NCBI RefSeq assembly: GCF_030345095.1
Contig: NZ_CP128360.1
Location: 5,766,001 to 5,830,000 of the forward strand
Origin: Solwaraspora sp. WMMA2056
Lineage (GTDB): Bacteria > Actinomycetota > Actinomycetes > Mycobacteriales > Micromonosporaceae
Direction of reading: 5' to 3'
Length of the DNA stretch: 64,000 nt
Shown: piece after piece, positions 1 to 7,864 of the stretch
How the letters are laid out: every line of letters begins with the position of its first letter
Numbering within the stretch: the stretch's first letter is position 1
The notes under the pieces: generated by a model
What the model was told of the DNA's origin: nothing
Seen by the model: only the letters and a program-made list of their open reading frames with translations
Databases searched by the model: none
Made by a program: the position numbers and the translations under genes

Positions 1-1
1 C

Positions 2-967
2 ACCCTGATCGTCAGTGTGCTGTCGGCGGTCGCGGCTGCCGTCGCGGCGTACTTCCTGGTCTACCGGCCGCTCGCGGCCCGGGACCAGTTCACCATGGAC
101 AAGTGGGGTCCGCTGGTCGACCCCGGCAACGAGGTGTTCAGCCAGGTCTGGTCGCTGCTCGGGCAGGGCATCCGGGCCACGCTGACCGCCGCCGGGCTGG
201 CGATCGTGCTGTCGCTGCTGTTCGGCACCGCGCTGGCGGTGCTGCGGATCCAGCTCAAGGCGCTGATGCGGCGCCGATTCGTCGGTCTCGCCGCCCCGCT
301 GGCGATCGCGGTACGGGCGGCGAGCTGGGTGCTCAACGGGGTGACGCGGTTCTGCGTCGAGGTGTTCCGCGGCCTGCCGGTGGTCATCACGATCTTCTTC
401 GTGGCGCGCGGCCTGCCGGAGCTGGGGCTGGAGATCACCCTGCCGTTCGGCCACGAGATGCTGCCGTACCTGGTGCTGGGCCTGACGATCTACAACGGCG
501 TGGTGATCGGTGAGATCGTGCGCTCCGGGATGGAGGGGCTGCCCTCGGGACAGCGGGAGGCCGCCGCCGCGATCGGGTTGACCTCGTTCCAGACCACCTG
601 GATGATCCTGCTGCCACAGGCGTTCCGGATCATGCTGCCGGCGCTGATCAGCCAGCTGATCGTGGTGCTCAAGGACACCTCGCTGGGCTTCATCATCGGC
701 TACCAGGAGACGCTGCTGATGGGCCGGACGATCATCCAGAACCTGCGCAACCCTATCCAGGTGTACATCGTGATCGGGGTGCTGTTCATCGCGGTCAACT
801 ACGCGCTGTCCAAGCTGGCCGAGTTCGTTCAGCGAACCCTGGCCAGGGGGCGGCGTACCGCCGCGACTCCGCCGGCGGCGCCGCCACCGTCGACGACGGC
901 GGCGGCCGGCCAGCAGCCAGGTACCCCCGCCGGTGGCGCGACGGCGGCAGCCACCCCCACCCCCTGA
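2..967 (+). CDS. gluD: Glutamate-type amino acid ABC transporter permease (5' end cut off)
   Basis: Inner-membrane permease subunit of a polar amino acid (glutamate/aspartate type) ABC importer of the HisM/GluD family. The frame is open to the left edge, so the true start lies outside the window. About five membrane segments are visible. The EAA loop that docks on the ATPase reads EAAAAIGLTSFQTTWMILLP, followed by the usual QAFRIMLPAL. The last ~35 residues (Pro/Ala/Thr-rich) form a cytoplasmic low-complexity tail that ordinary GluD proteins lack or keep short. The ATPase, binding protein and second permease are expected just upstream. Substrate is inferred from the family only. Confidence 0.88.
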   Translation, partial: TLIVSVLSAVAAAVAAYFLVYRPLAARDQFTMDKWGPLVDPGNEVFSQVWSLLGQGIRATLTAAGLAIVLSLLFGTALAVLRIQLKALMRRRFVGLAAPLAIAVRAASWVLNGVTRFCVEVFRGLPVVITIFFVARGLPELGLEITLPFGHEMLPYLVLGLTIYNGVVIGEIVRSGMEGLPSGQREAAAAIGLTSFQTTWMILLPQAFRIMLPALISQLIVVLKDTSLGFIIGYQETLLMGRTIIQNLRNPIQVYIVIGVLFIAVNYALSKLAEFVQRTLARGRRTAATPPAAPPPSTTAAAGQQPGTPAGGATAAATPTP

Positions 968-1017
968 GACCCCCTGAGACCGCCCCCTGCCCCCTGCCCC
1001 CTGCCCATGATCGCGGC

Positions 1018-1073
1018 GATCTTGCACTTATCGACGGACAAACGCGACATTTGCTCTCGATAACTGCAAGATC
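1018..1073. repeat. 17-bp intergenic inverted repeat of dispersed type
   Basis: Left arm 1018-1034 (gatcttgcacttatcga) and right arm 1057-1073 match as inverted copies at 16 of 17 positions, separated by 22 nt that themselves contain a weaker inverted repeat around cgcgac. It sits between convergent gluD and rny, so it could end transcription from both sides, but there is no T tract. I recall such ATCTTGCA..TGCAAGAT palindromes scattered between genes in Micromonosporaceae; that is memory, not a search. Confidence 0.6.
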
Positions 1074-1122
1074 GTCGAGGGAAGGGCGGGCGGGAGTAGG
1101 GGGCCGGGACAGGGCGGGGTTG

Positions 1123-2904
1123 TCAGCGGGCGATCTCGGTGACCCGTGACTCCCGGACGACCGTGACCCGGATCTGCCCCGGGTAGGTCAGTTCCTCCTC
1201 GACCTGCTTGGCCACGTCGCGGGCGAGCACCGCCGCCCCGATGTCGTCGACGTCGTCGGGCTTGACCATCACCCGGATCTCCCGGCCGGCCTGCATGGCG
1301 AAGACCTTCTCGACACCGACCTTGCCGGCGGCGATCTCCTCGATCCGCTCCAGCCGCTTGACGTACGCTTCGAGGCTTTCTCGCCGGGCACCCGGGCGCC
1401 CACCGGAGCAGGCGTCGGAAGCCTGGGTGAGGACCGCTTCGATGGTCTGCGGCAGCACCTCGTTGTGGTGGGCCTCGATCGCGTGGACGACGTCCTCGGT
1501 CTCCCCGTACTTGCGGGCGACGTCGGCGCCGATCAGCGCGTGGCTGCCCTCGACCTCGTGGGTCAGCGCCTTGCCGATGTCGTGCAGGAACGCGCAGCGC
1601 TTGATCAGGGGCACGTCCAACCGCAGCTCGGCGGCCATCACTCCGGCGATGTGGGCAGTCTCGACCAGGTGCTTGAGCACGTTCTGGCCGTACGAGGTGC
1701 GGTAGCGCAGCCGACCGAGGAGGGTGACCAGCTCCGGGTGGATCTCGGTGATACCCACGTCGACGAGGGCGTCCTCGGCCGCGCGGTGGCACAGCTGCTC
1801 GACCTCGCTGCGGGCGGTGTCGAAGACCTCCTCGATCCGGTGCGGGTGGATCCGGCCGTCGAGGACCAGCTTCTCCAGGGTCAGCCGGCCGATCTCCCGG
1901 CGCACCGGGTCGAAGCAGGACAGCAGGACGGCTTCCGGTGTGTCGTCGATGATGAGGTTGACCCCGGTGACGGACTCGAACGCCCGGATGTTGCGCCCCT
2001 CGCGGCCGATGATGCGGCCCTTCATCTCGTCGCCGGGCAGGTGCAGCACACTGACCACGCTCTCGGCGGTCTGTTCACTGGCCACCCGTTGGATGGCGTC
2101 GACCACGATGTGCCGGGCCCGCTGGTCGGCGGTGGCGCGGGCATCGGATTCGATGTCGCGGACCAGGATCGCCGCTTCCCGTTTGGCCTGGCTCTCGATC
2201 GCCTCGACGAGCTCGCCACGGGCCGCCTCGGATGTCAGCCCGGCGACCCGTTCCAGTTCGCGCTGCCACCGCTCCTCGGCGGCGGCCAGGTCGGCCTCGC
2301 GGGCGACCAGGGCGGCCTTGCGCTGCGCCAACTCGGCGGCGGTGGCGCTGAGCCGCCGGTCCCGCTCGGCGACCCGGTCGGCCTCCTCGGCGTGCAGCCG
2401 TTCCCGCTCGTCCATCCGCTGCGTGCGACGGTCCAGCTCCACCGACTGTTCCTTCACGGTACGGGAGAGCATCGCGATCTCCCGTTCGCCGCTACGGCGG
2501 GCCGCCGCCCGTACCTGCTCGGCCTCGGACTCGGCCTGCCGGTGTGCCCGTTCCAGGATGGTGTCGGCCTCGGCGCGGGCCGCGTCGAGCACCCGCCGGG
2601 CTTCGGCGCGGGCGGCGATCGCCTCGGCCTTGGCGGCGGCGGCGTCCGTCCGGGCCGCCGCAGCGGCGGACTTGGCCTGCTCGACGGCGGAGGAGGCCTC
2701 GTCGGCGGCGGTACGCAGTGCGGCCAGCGACTGTTCCTGCCGGTCCCGGGCGGCGACGAAGGCCGGGTCGTCCTCGGCCGGCGGCGCCGGCGGCGCCGTG
2801 AGAGTGAGTCGGCGCAGGGTGCGCACACCGATGGCCAGGCCGGCGAAGACGACACCGGCGAGCAGGACGACGATGGCGAACAGCGCCCACTCCAGCCCGG
2901 TCAT
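1123..2904 (-). CDS. rny: Ribonuclease Y
   Basis: Membrane-anchored endoribonuclease that starts mRNA decay. The 593-residue product has one N-terminal membrane helix (residues ~5-30), a long charged Ala/Glu/Arg-rich coiled coil (~60-250), a KH RNA-binding domain with GRIIGREGRNIRAFE, and an HD phosphohydrolase domain with the metal-binding HD at ~441-442 (LHDIGKALTHE) and a later EAHHNE motif. Length is somewhat above the ~520 residues usual in Firmicutes because of the longer coiled coil. The ATG is preceded by GGAGG seven bases upstream. It is transcribed after recX but separated by ~490 nt that contain a plausible own promoter. With RNase J and PNPase in the same window it gives three RNA-decay enzymes. 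Confidence 0.95.
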   Translation of the reverse strand: MTGLEWALFAIVVLLAGVVFAGLAIGVRTLRRLTLTAPPAPPAEDDPAFVAARDRQEQSLAALRTAADEASSAVEQAKSAAAAARTDAAAAKAEAIAARAEARRVLDAARAEADTILERAHRQAESEAEQVRAAARRSGEREIAMLSRTVKEQSVELDRRTQRMDERERLHAEEADRVAERDRRLSATAAELAQRKAALVAREADLAAAEERWQRELERVAGLTSEAARGELVEAIESQAKREAAILVRDIESDARATADQRARHIVVDAIQRVASEQTAESVVSVLHLPGDEMKGRIIGREGRNIRAFESVTGVNLIIDDTPEAVLLSCFDPVRREIGRLTLEKLVLDGRIHPHRIEEVFDTARSEVEQLCHRAAEDALVDVGITEIHPELVTLLGRLRYRTSYGQNVLKHLVETAHIAGVMAAELRLDVPLIKRCAFLHDIGKALTHEVEGSHALIGADVARKYGETEDVVHAIEAHHNEVLPQTIEAVLTQASDACSGGRPGARRESLEAYVKRLERIEEIAAGKVGVEKVFAMQAGREIRVMVKPDDVDDIGAAVLARDVAKQVEEELTYPGQIRVTVVRESRVTEIAR

Positions 2905-3394
2905 GCCGGACCTCCGGGCACGCTGGCACCCATGTCTTCCGCTGCCCTACGCTGCGCCACGCCCGCCTCCAGTCCGCCGTCGGCTACCCGGAGGTCTGTC
3001 GCTCCGGCCCGGCCACGGCTATGGGAACACCCGACCGTGGCGGCTGACCATCGACCAGACGGCACCTCGCGGTGCCTCGTCACGGCAGGCGAGAGCCGCT
3101 GTGACGAGCCATGGTCACCGGACCGGCCTGTCCGGTAACGACGTATCTGGCTACTGAGCTGTTGCGAAGTGATGCCGTACCGTTATGCGATCTATGTTGT
3201 GCGGTTAGCCTGCGACGGATCGGTTGTTCGTCTGTAACGCGAGGCTAGGTCGCGAGGGGCCGTTCGGTCAAGAACTCATGATCCGGGTGACAGCAGAACG
3301 TAGGGCAGCGGCGCGCTCACTCGCAGCTGATCGCACTCAGGATGCGGCGGGATGAGTCGGAAATTTGGCACATCCTGCGGGGGACGATGTCCCG
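2905..3394 (-). other. 490-nt gene-free leader of rny with several hairpins
   Basis: No convincing ORF lies here on either strand. Three short inverted repeats are visible: ggcacc/ggtgcc (3061-3076), an 8-bp ctcgtcac/gtgacgag pair (3076-3083 with 3101-3108), and accgga/tccggt (3117-3136). With the proposed promoter at 3242-3271 they would fall inside a ~330-nt untranslated leader of rny. They could alternatively be the terminator region of recX. Bases 3140-3240 are less GC-rich than their surroundings. Confidence 0.45.
3242..3271 (-). promoter_or_regulatory. Candidate housekeeping promoter for rny
   Basis: Read on the minus strand there is TTGACC (3271-3266), an 18-bp spacer and TAGCCT (3247-3242), a good fit to the vegetative actinobacterial promoter. 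It points toward rny, about 330 nt upstream of its start codon. Only the sequence match supports it. Confidence 0.4.
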
Positions 3395-4156
3395 TCACGT
3401 GGACCAGGACTGCCCAGCATCCGGGTCTGGAAGGTCACCGATCAGCGCATCCTCCGCCACCGTGTCGGTGAACTCCGCCGCTTCGGCCGACTTTGCGGCG
3501 AGCGCGTCGCGCACCACCGGCACCGCCACGCCCGCCGGGTAGCCCTTACGGGCGAGCATCGCGACGAGCCGCCGGAACAACACGTCGGGCGCGCCCCGAG
3601 CGGCCCGCAGCTTGCGGGCGACCAGTTCCTCGGCGGTCGCCCGCTCGGTCTGCTCGTCGAGCCCGTCGAGCGCGTCCCGGGCCACCTGCGGATCCACGCC
3701 GCGCTGGCGCAGCTCGACAGCGAGATTGCGCCGGGCCAGGCCGCGGCCGTGGTGCCGGCTGCTCACCCAGGCACGGGCGAACGCGGCGTCGTCGATCATC
3801 CCGACCTCGTCGTAGCGGTCCAGGACAGCTCCGGCCGTCTCGTCGGAGATGCCCCGACGTCGCAGTGCCGCCGCGAGCTCGGCCCGGGTACGCGGGCGTA
3901 CGGCGAGCTGGCGCAGGCAGATGTCCCGGGCCCGCTGTGCCTCGTCCGGTGGCTCGCCGCCGGCACCGGCGCTGGCCCCGGCCCGGACGGTGCCTGAGTC
4001 GCCCCGGCCGGCACCCGGACGATCCGGGCCGCTGCCCGGGCTGATCGGATCGTCGTCGGAACCGTCGGCCGGCGGCCGGCCGGCGGCACGACGGGGACGG
4101 GGTGGAGCCGCGTCCCAGCCCCGCCCCGTCCGTGCGCCTCGGCGCCGCCCCGCCAT
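3395..4156 (-). CDS. recX: RecX regulatory protein
   Basis: Modulator of RecA that binds the RecA filament and limits its ATPase and strand exchange. The conserved three-helix repeat core occupies residues ~75-245, beginning with ARDICLRQLAVRPRTRAEL and continuing through DDAAFARAWVSSR. The first ~70 residues are an Arg/Pro/Gly-rich, probably disordered extension; the whole is 253 residues against ~150-200 in most RecX. It follows recA with only 5 nt between recA stop and its ATG, so the two genes are surely cotranscribed, as in most actinobacteria. Confidence 0.93.
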   Translation of the reverse strand: MAGRRRGARTGRGWDAAPPRPRRAAGRPPADGSDDDPISPGSGPDRPGAGRGDSGTVRAGASAGAGGEPPDEAQRARDICLRQLAVRPRTRAELAAALRRRGISDETAGAVLDRYDEVGMIDDAAFARAWVSSRHHGRGLARRNLAVELRQRGVDPQVARDALDGLDEQTERATAEELVARKLRAARGAPDVLFRRLVAMLARKGYPAGVAVPVVRDALAAKSAEAAEFTDTVAEDALIGDLPDPDAGQSWST

Positions 4157-4161
4157 GTGGG

Positions 4162-5208
4162 TCAGAAGTCGACCGGCGGCAACTCAGGCCCGCCGGCTTC
4201 GTCGGCACCGAGCACCCCGACGCCCAGCTTCTCCAGGATCTTCTTCTCGATCTCGGCGGCCACGTCCGGGTTCTCCCGGAGGAACTCGCGGGCCTTCTCC
4301 TTGCCCTGGCCGAGCTGGTCGCCGTCGTAGGTGTACCAGGCGCCGGACTTACGGATGATCGACTGCTCCACCCCGACGTCGATCAGCGAGCCCTCCCGGG
4401 AGATGCCCTTGCCGTACATGATGTCGAACTCGGCCTGCTTGAACGGTGCGGAGACCTTGTTCTTCACGACCTTGACCCGGGTCCGGTTGCCGACGATGTC
4501 GGTGCCGTCCTTGAGGCTCTCGATCCGGCGCACGTCCAGCCGCACCGAGGCGTAGAACTTCAGCGCCCGGCCACCGGTGGTGGTCTCCGGGGAGCCGAAC
4601 ATCACACCGATCTTCTCCCGGAGCTGGTTGATGAAGATCGCGGTGGTCCCGGTGCTGTTCAACACACCGGTGATCTTGCGCAGCGCCTGGCTCATCAGCC
4701 GGGCCTGCAGACCGACGTGGCTGTCGCCCATCTCCCCCTCGATCTCGGCGCGCGGCACCAGCGCCGCGACCGAGTCGATGACGACGATGTCCAACGCGCC
4801 GGAGCGGATCAGCATGTCGGCGATCTCCAGCGCCTGCTCACCGGTGTCCGGCTGGGAGACCAGCATCGCGTCGGTGTCCACGCCGAGTGCCTTGGCGTAC
4901 TCCGGGTCGAGGGCGTGCTCGGCGTCGATGAACGCCGCGATGCCACCGGCCCGCTGGGCGTTGGCCACCGCGTGCAGGGCGACCGTGGTCTTACCGCTGC
5001 TCTCCGGCCCGTAGATCTCCACCACCCGGCCACGGGGCAGGCCGCCGACGCCGAGGGCCACGTCGAGGGCGATGGACCCGGTCGGGATCACCGCGGTCTG
5101 GATCACCGGCCGCTCGCCCAGCCGCATCACCGAACCCTTGCCGAACTGCTTGTCGATCTGGGCCAGCGCCAGATCGAGCGCCTTTTCCTTGTCTGGCAAT
5201 GCCGCCAT
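4162..5208 (-). CDS. recA: Recombinase RecA
   Basis: DNA strand-exchange recombinase and co-protease for the SOS response. The 348-residue product shows the N-terminal oligomerisation helix, Walker [10 protein letters not shown] at residues 67-75, the [16 protein letters not shown] Walker B region, loop L2 with [21 protein letters not shown], and the acidic C terminus. I chose the ATG at 5208 ([11 protein letters not shown]), which matches the family start and has AGGGGTGG just upstream; a longer frame to 5331 lacks family similarity. No intein is present, unlike M. tuberculosis RecA. Upstream are a RecA-NDp/PafBC-like promoter and a near-consensus LexA box. Confidence 0.98.
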   Translation of the reverse strand: MAALPDKEKALDLALAQIDKQFGKGSVMRLGERPVIQTAVIPTGSIALDVALGVGGLPRGRVVEIYGPESSGKTTVALHAVANAQRAGGIAAFIDAEHALDPEYAKALGVDTDAMLVSQPDTGEQALEIADMLIRSGALDIVVIDSVAALVPRAEIEGEMGDSHVGLQARLMSQALRKITGVLNSTGTTAIFINQLREKIGVMFGSPETTTGGRALKFYASVRLDVRRIESLKDGTDIVGNRTRVKVVKNKVSAPFKQAEFDIMYGKGISREGSLIDVGVEQSIIRKSGAWYTYDGDQLGQGKEKAREFLRENPDVAAEIEKKILEKLGVGVLGADEAGGPELPPVDF

Positions 5209-5272
5209 TGCTGCCACCCCTACGTTCGCCGACTTCCCAGGCGTCCTGGCCGAGCTTCTCGTCACACGGGTC

Positions 5273-5295
5273 ACGCTAGGCGCTGGGTCCGACAG
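5273..5295 (-). promoter_or_regulatory. RecA-NDp (PafBC-type) DNA-damage promoter candidate for recA
   Basis: On the minus strand the bases read cTGTCGGac, eight bases, then TAGCGT. This fits the mycobacterial LexA-independent damage promoter consensus TTGTCRGTG-N8-TANNNT with mismatches only in the flanks of the first element. Transcription would start about 60 nt upstream of the recA ATG. The consensus is recalled from the literature; activity here is inferred. Confidence 0.5.
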
Positions 5296-5350
5296 AGAAC
5301 AGCCGACTGGCCGCAGCCTGTGGACGAGCACCTCGCTGTGGACAATAGCC

Positions 5351-5362
5351 GAACAGGTGTAC
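5351..5362. promoter_or_regulatory. Near-consensus LexA (SOS) box upstream of recA
   Basis: gaacaggtgtac matches the actinobacterial SOS box GAAC-N4-GTTC at seven of eight fixed positions and lies ~145 nt upstream of the recA start. Apart from this box and the damage promoter, the 312-nt gap 5209-5520 between recA and the DUF3046 gene holds nothing I can identify. Confidence 0.45.
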
Positions 5363-5520
5363 GACTGGACCAGCGGACACGCCGATGAATTTCACACCGG
5401 AATGCAGTCAACCAAACACTTGAAGTCATCTATTACCGAGAGCGCATGAATGAACGACGACGGGTGACCGAAACAGTGGCCCGCTCGTCTCGTCCGGACC
5501 GGATCGCCGTGTCGGCCCGC

Positions 5521-5721
5521 TCACCGTAACCGGGCAGGCACCCGGTCCGGATAGGCGGCGCAGACCGCCCGCCAGACCACCGCGGTCTCCTCACCGGCCG
5601 CGAGCGCCTGCGCGATGGTACGCCCACCCAACTGGGCCAGCACCTGGTCCGCAGCGATGCTGCGGGCGTACGCCGGCCCGAAGACCTCGTCCAGCCGTCC
5701 CCAGAAGTCCGTCAGCCGCAT
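5521..5721 (-). CDS. DUF3046 small protein
   Basis: A 66-residue protein of the actinobacterial DUF3046 family (MRLTDFWGRLDEVFG..., ending YPDRVPARLR). It has no membrane segment and its biochemical role is unknown. In mycobacteria the homologue (Rv2738c) lies directly upstream of recA, exactly as here. I chose the internal ATG at 5721 because a strong GGGGAGGGG ribosome site precedes it and the family begins MRLT; the frame could extend six codons to 5739. Confidence 0.85.
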   Translation of the reverse strand: MRLTDFWGRLDEVFGPAYARSIAADQVLAQLGGRTIAQALAAGEETAVVWRAVCAAYPDRVPARLR

Positions 5722-5778
5722 CCCGCGCCCCTCCCCCATCGTCGTACCGCGACCCGCACGTCGTACCGCTGCGCCCGG

Positions 5779-7167
5779 TCAGCCCGGCCGCCCGGCGGGC
5801 CGTGCCGCCGGGGCCGGGCGCAGCGCCAGAGCCAGCAGCGGCACGGTGGCCACCGCGGCCAGAATCGTCAGTACACCGAAACTGCCCAGTCCCACGATGA
5901 CGCCGCTGACCGCGCCGGCCGCCGCGCCGGCCAGCCCCATCGCCAGATCGGACAGGCCCTGCACCGACGGCCGTACGTCGGCCGGTACCGACTCCGACAG
6001 CAACGTCGAACCGGCCACCATCGTGCCCGACCAGCCCAGGCCGAGCAGCACCAGCCCGATCACCAGCCGCAGGGTGTCGTGACCGGCGGTCCCGGCGACC
6101 GCGCACGCGGCCAGCAGCAGCCCGACCCCACCCAGGATGACCGGCCGGCGACCGGCCCGGTCGGTCAGCCAGCCCACCACCGGCGCGAACGCGTACATCC
6201 CGGCGATGTGCAGGCTCAGCACCAGGCCAACGACCTGCAGCAGGTCGTCGCCGACGTGTGCGTAGCCGAGGTGCACCGGTGTCATCGCCATCACGCCGAC
6301 CATGACCAGGTGCCCGACCGCCACGGCGGCGATGCCGAGCCGGGCGGTGGGCCGGGCGGCGATCACCGCGAACGCCGCCCGCAGCCCCCGCCCCGGCGGC
6401 ACGGCGGGACCGGGCGTGGCGGGACCGGACGTGGCAGGACCGGACGCGGCAGGACCGGACGCGGCGGTGGGTGCCCCGTCGTCAGGGCCGGGTACGGCAG
6501 CCGGTGGCCCGGCGGCCAGTCGCCTGGCGAGCAGCAGCGGATCCGGACGCAGCAGCAGCCAGACGAGGCCGGCGGCGAGCAGGAACGCCAGCGTGCTGAA
6601 GGCGAACGGGCCGGACAGCGGGGTCAACCCGACCTCGATGCCCGCCTGGTCGGCAAGCCCCGCGAGGTTCGGTGCGGTGACCGCGCCGATCGTCGTCGCC
6701 CACACCACCAGGGAGAGCTGCCGGCCCCTGCGGTGCGGCTCGGCGAGGTCGACGGCGGCGTACCGGGCCTGGAGTCCGGCCGTGCTCGCCCCGCCGAACA
6801 GCAGCATCCCGGCGAAGAGCAACGGCACCCAGCCGAGCGCGGCGGCGACCACGACCACTACGCCACCGACGGCGCCGACCAGGTAGGCCAGCGCCAGGCC
6901 GGGGCGACGCCCGTACCGGTTCATGATGCCCACCACGGGTACGGCGAGCAGCGCCCCACCGACCACGGCGGCGCTCTGCGCCAACCCGGAGACGGTCACG
7001 CCGCCGAGGCGGGCCGCGAGCAGACCGCCCACCGCGATGCCGATGGTGATCCCGATTCCGCCGATCACCTGGGTGCCGGCCAGCAGTCGCAGGGTGCGCC
7101 GCTGCACCCGGGCGGTGTCGACCGGCGGTGGGCCGGTCACCATGGGCGACGCGGTCGAGGAGATCAT
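5779..7167 (-). CDS. MFS-family transporter
   Basis: A 462-residue membrane protein with about 12 hydrophobic segments in two halves. The loop-2 motif NRYGRRPGLALAYLVG and its second-half copy LTDRAGRRPVILGG mark the Major Facilitator Superfamily (drug-exporter-like). The central cytoplasmic loop holds a run of ASGPA/TSGPA/TPGPA pentapeptides. Its ATG (7167) overlaps the TGA of the upstream udgX gene (TGATG), so translation is probably coupled. Substrate cannot be told. The frame runs further upstream through udgX but that part has no MFS character. Confidence 0.87.
   Translation of the reverse strand: MISSTASPMVTGPPPVDTARVQRRTLRLLAGTQVIGGIGITIGIAVGGLLAARLGGVTVSGLAQSAAVVGGALLAVPVVGIMNRYGRRPGLALAYLVGAVGGVVVVVAAALGWVPLLFAGMLLFGGASTAGLQARYAAVDLAEPHRRGRQLSLVVWATTIGAVTAPNLAGLADQAGIEVGLTPLSGPFAFSTLAFLLAAGLVWLLLRPDPLLLARRLAAGPPAAVPGPDDGAPTAASGPAASGPATSGPATPGPAVPPGRGLRAAFAVIAARPTARLGIAAVAVGHLVMVGVMAMTPVHLGYAHVGDDLLQVVGLVLSLHIAGMYAFAPVVGWLTDRAGRRPVILGGVGLLLAACAVAGTAGHDTLRLVIGLVLLGLGWSGTMVAGSTLLSESVPADVRPSVQGLSDLAMGLAGAAAGAVSGVIVGLGSFGVLTILAAVATVPLLALALRPAPAARPAGRPG
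6404..6466. repeat. In-frame 15-bp tandem repeat in the MFS gene
   Basis: About four imperfect copies of ggaccggacgcggca encode Gly-Pro-Ala-Xaa-Ser/Pro pentapeptides in the loop between the two six-helix halves. The unit is a multiple of three, so copy-number changes keep the frame. Confidence 0.7.
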
Positions 7168-7841
7168 CACGGATGTCCCCGGGTCAGCAGCCGCCCGGCG
7201 ACGGTGAGGTCGGCGACCAGCCCCCGGTAGGCGACGTCGCGGTCGTCGGCCCGCAGCACGGCCGAGGGGTGGATGGTGGCCACCAGCTCGGCCGGCGCGT
7301 CCGGGAAGTCCCCGACCCGCTGGGCCGAGTCCGGCCAGGGCATCGGCACCCCACGCGAACGGGTGACCCGGAAGGACGGACCGAGCAGGGCCTGCCCGGC
7401 GGTCGCGCCGAGCACCACGATCACGCGCGGACGCAGCTTCGCGAACTCCGCGACCAGCCAGGGTCGGCAGGCGGCGATGTGCACCCGGTCCGGCGTCTGA
7501 TGGATCCGCCGTCGACCGCGCAGCTCGAACCGGAAGTGTTTGACCGCGTTGGTCAGGTAGATCTGGTCGACCGGGATCGCCGCGTCGTCGACCGCGCGGC
7601 GCAGCAACCGGCCGGCCGGGCCGACGAACGGCAGACCCTGCTGGTCCTCGACGTCGCCGGGCTGTTCGCCGACCATCACCACCCGGGCGTCGGGCGCGCC
7701 CCGGCCGAAGACCATTTGGCTGGCGTCCCGGTGCAGTTCGCAGCCCCGGCAACCGGCGGCGGCGCTGCGCAGGGCGGCGAGGTCGGCGGCGTCCGTGGGA
7801 ACGTAGCGGTCCGCGCCCGTCGTGGTCTGCTGTGTGGTCAC
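7167..7841 (-). CDS. udgX: UdgX-type uracil-DNA glycosylase
   Basis: A 224-residue iron-sulphur uracil-DNA glycosylase related to family 4. The catalytic motif is GEQPGDVEDQQG (residues 58-69) and the loop RRRIHQTP (110-117) carries His114, equivalent to the His of the KRRIH motif that in Mycobacterium smegmatis UdgX bonds covalently to the abasic site after uracil removal; both mark UdgX rather than ordinary family-4 enzymes. Motif B is HPSAVLRA. Only three Cys occur (31, 34, 125); where family 4 has its fourth cluster Cys this protein has VKHF, so His102 may be a ligand. The GTG at 7841 is chosen to match the family; the frame runs on upstream without similarity. Confidence 0.9.
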   Translation of the reverse strand: MTTQQTTTGADRYVPTDAADLAALRSAAAGCRGCELHRDASQMVFGRGAPDARVVMVGEQPGDVEDQQGLPFVGPAGRLLRRAVDDAAIPVDQIYLTNAVKHFRFELRGRRRIHQTPDRVHIAACRPWLVAEFAKLRPRVIVVLGATAGQALLGPSFRVTRSRGVPMPWPDSAQRVGDFPDAPAELVATIHPSAVLRADDRDVAYRGLVADLTVAGRLLTRGHP

Positions 7842-7864
7842 CGGACCTTCATACCGCTCCGACC

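Noticed and set aside
961-1003. Short direct repeats (cccctgagac x2, cccctgc x3) after gluD
   Set aside because: Low-complexity C-rich stretch; copies too short and few to mean anything on their own.
7168-7752. Upstream extension of the MFS frame
   Set aside because: It runs through udgX in another frame and shows no membrane segments before ATG 7167.
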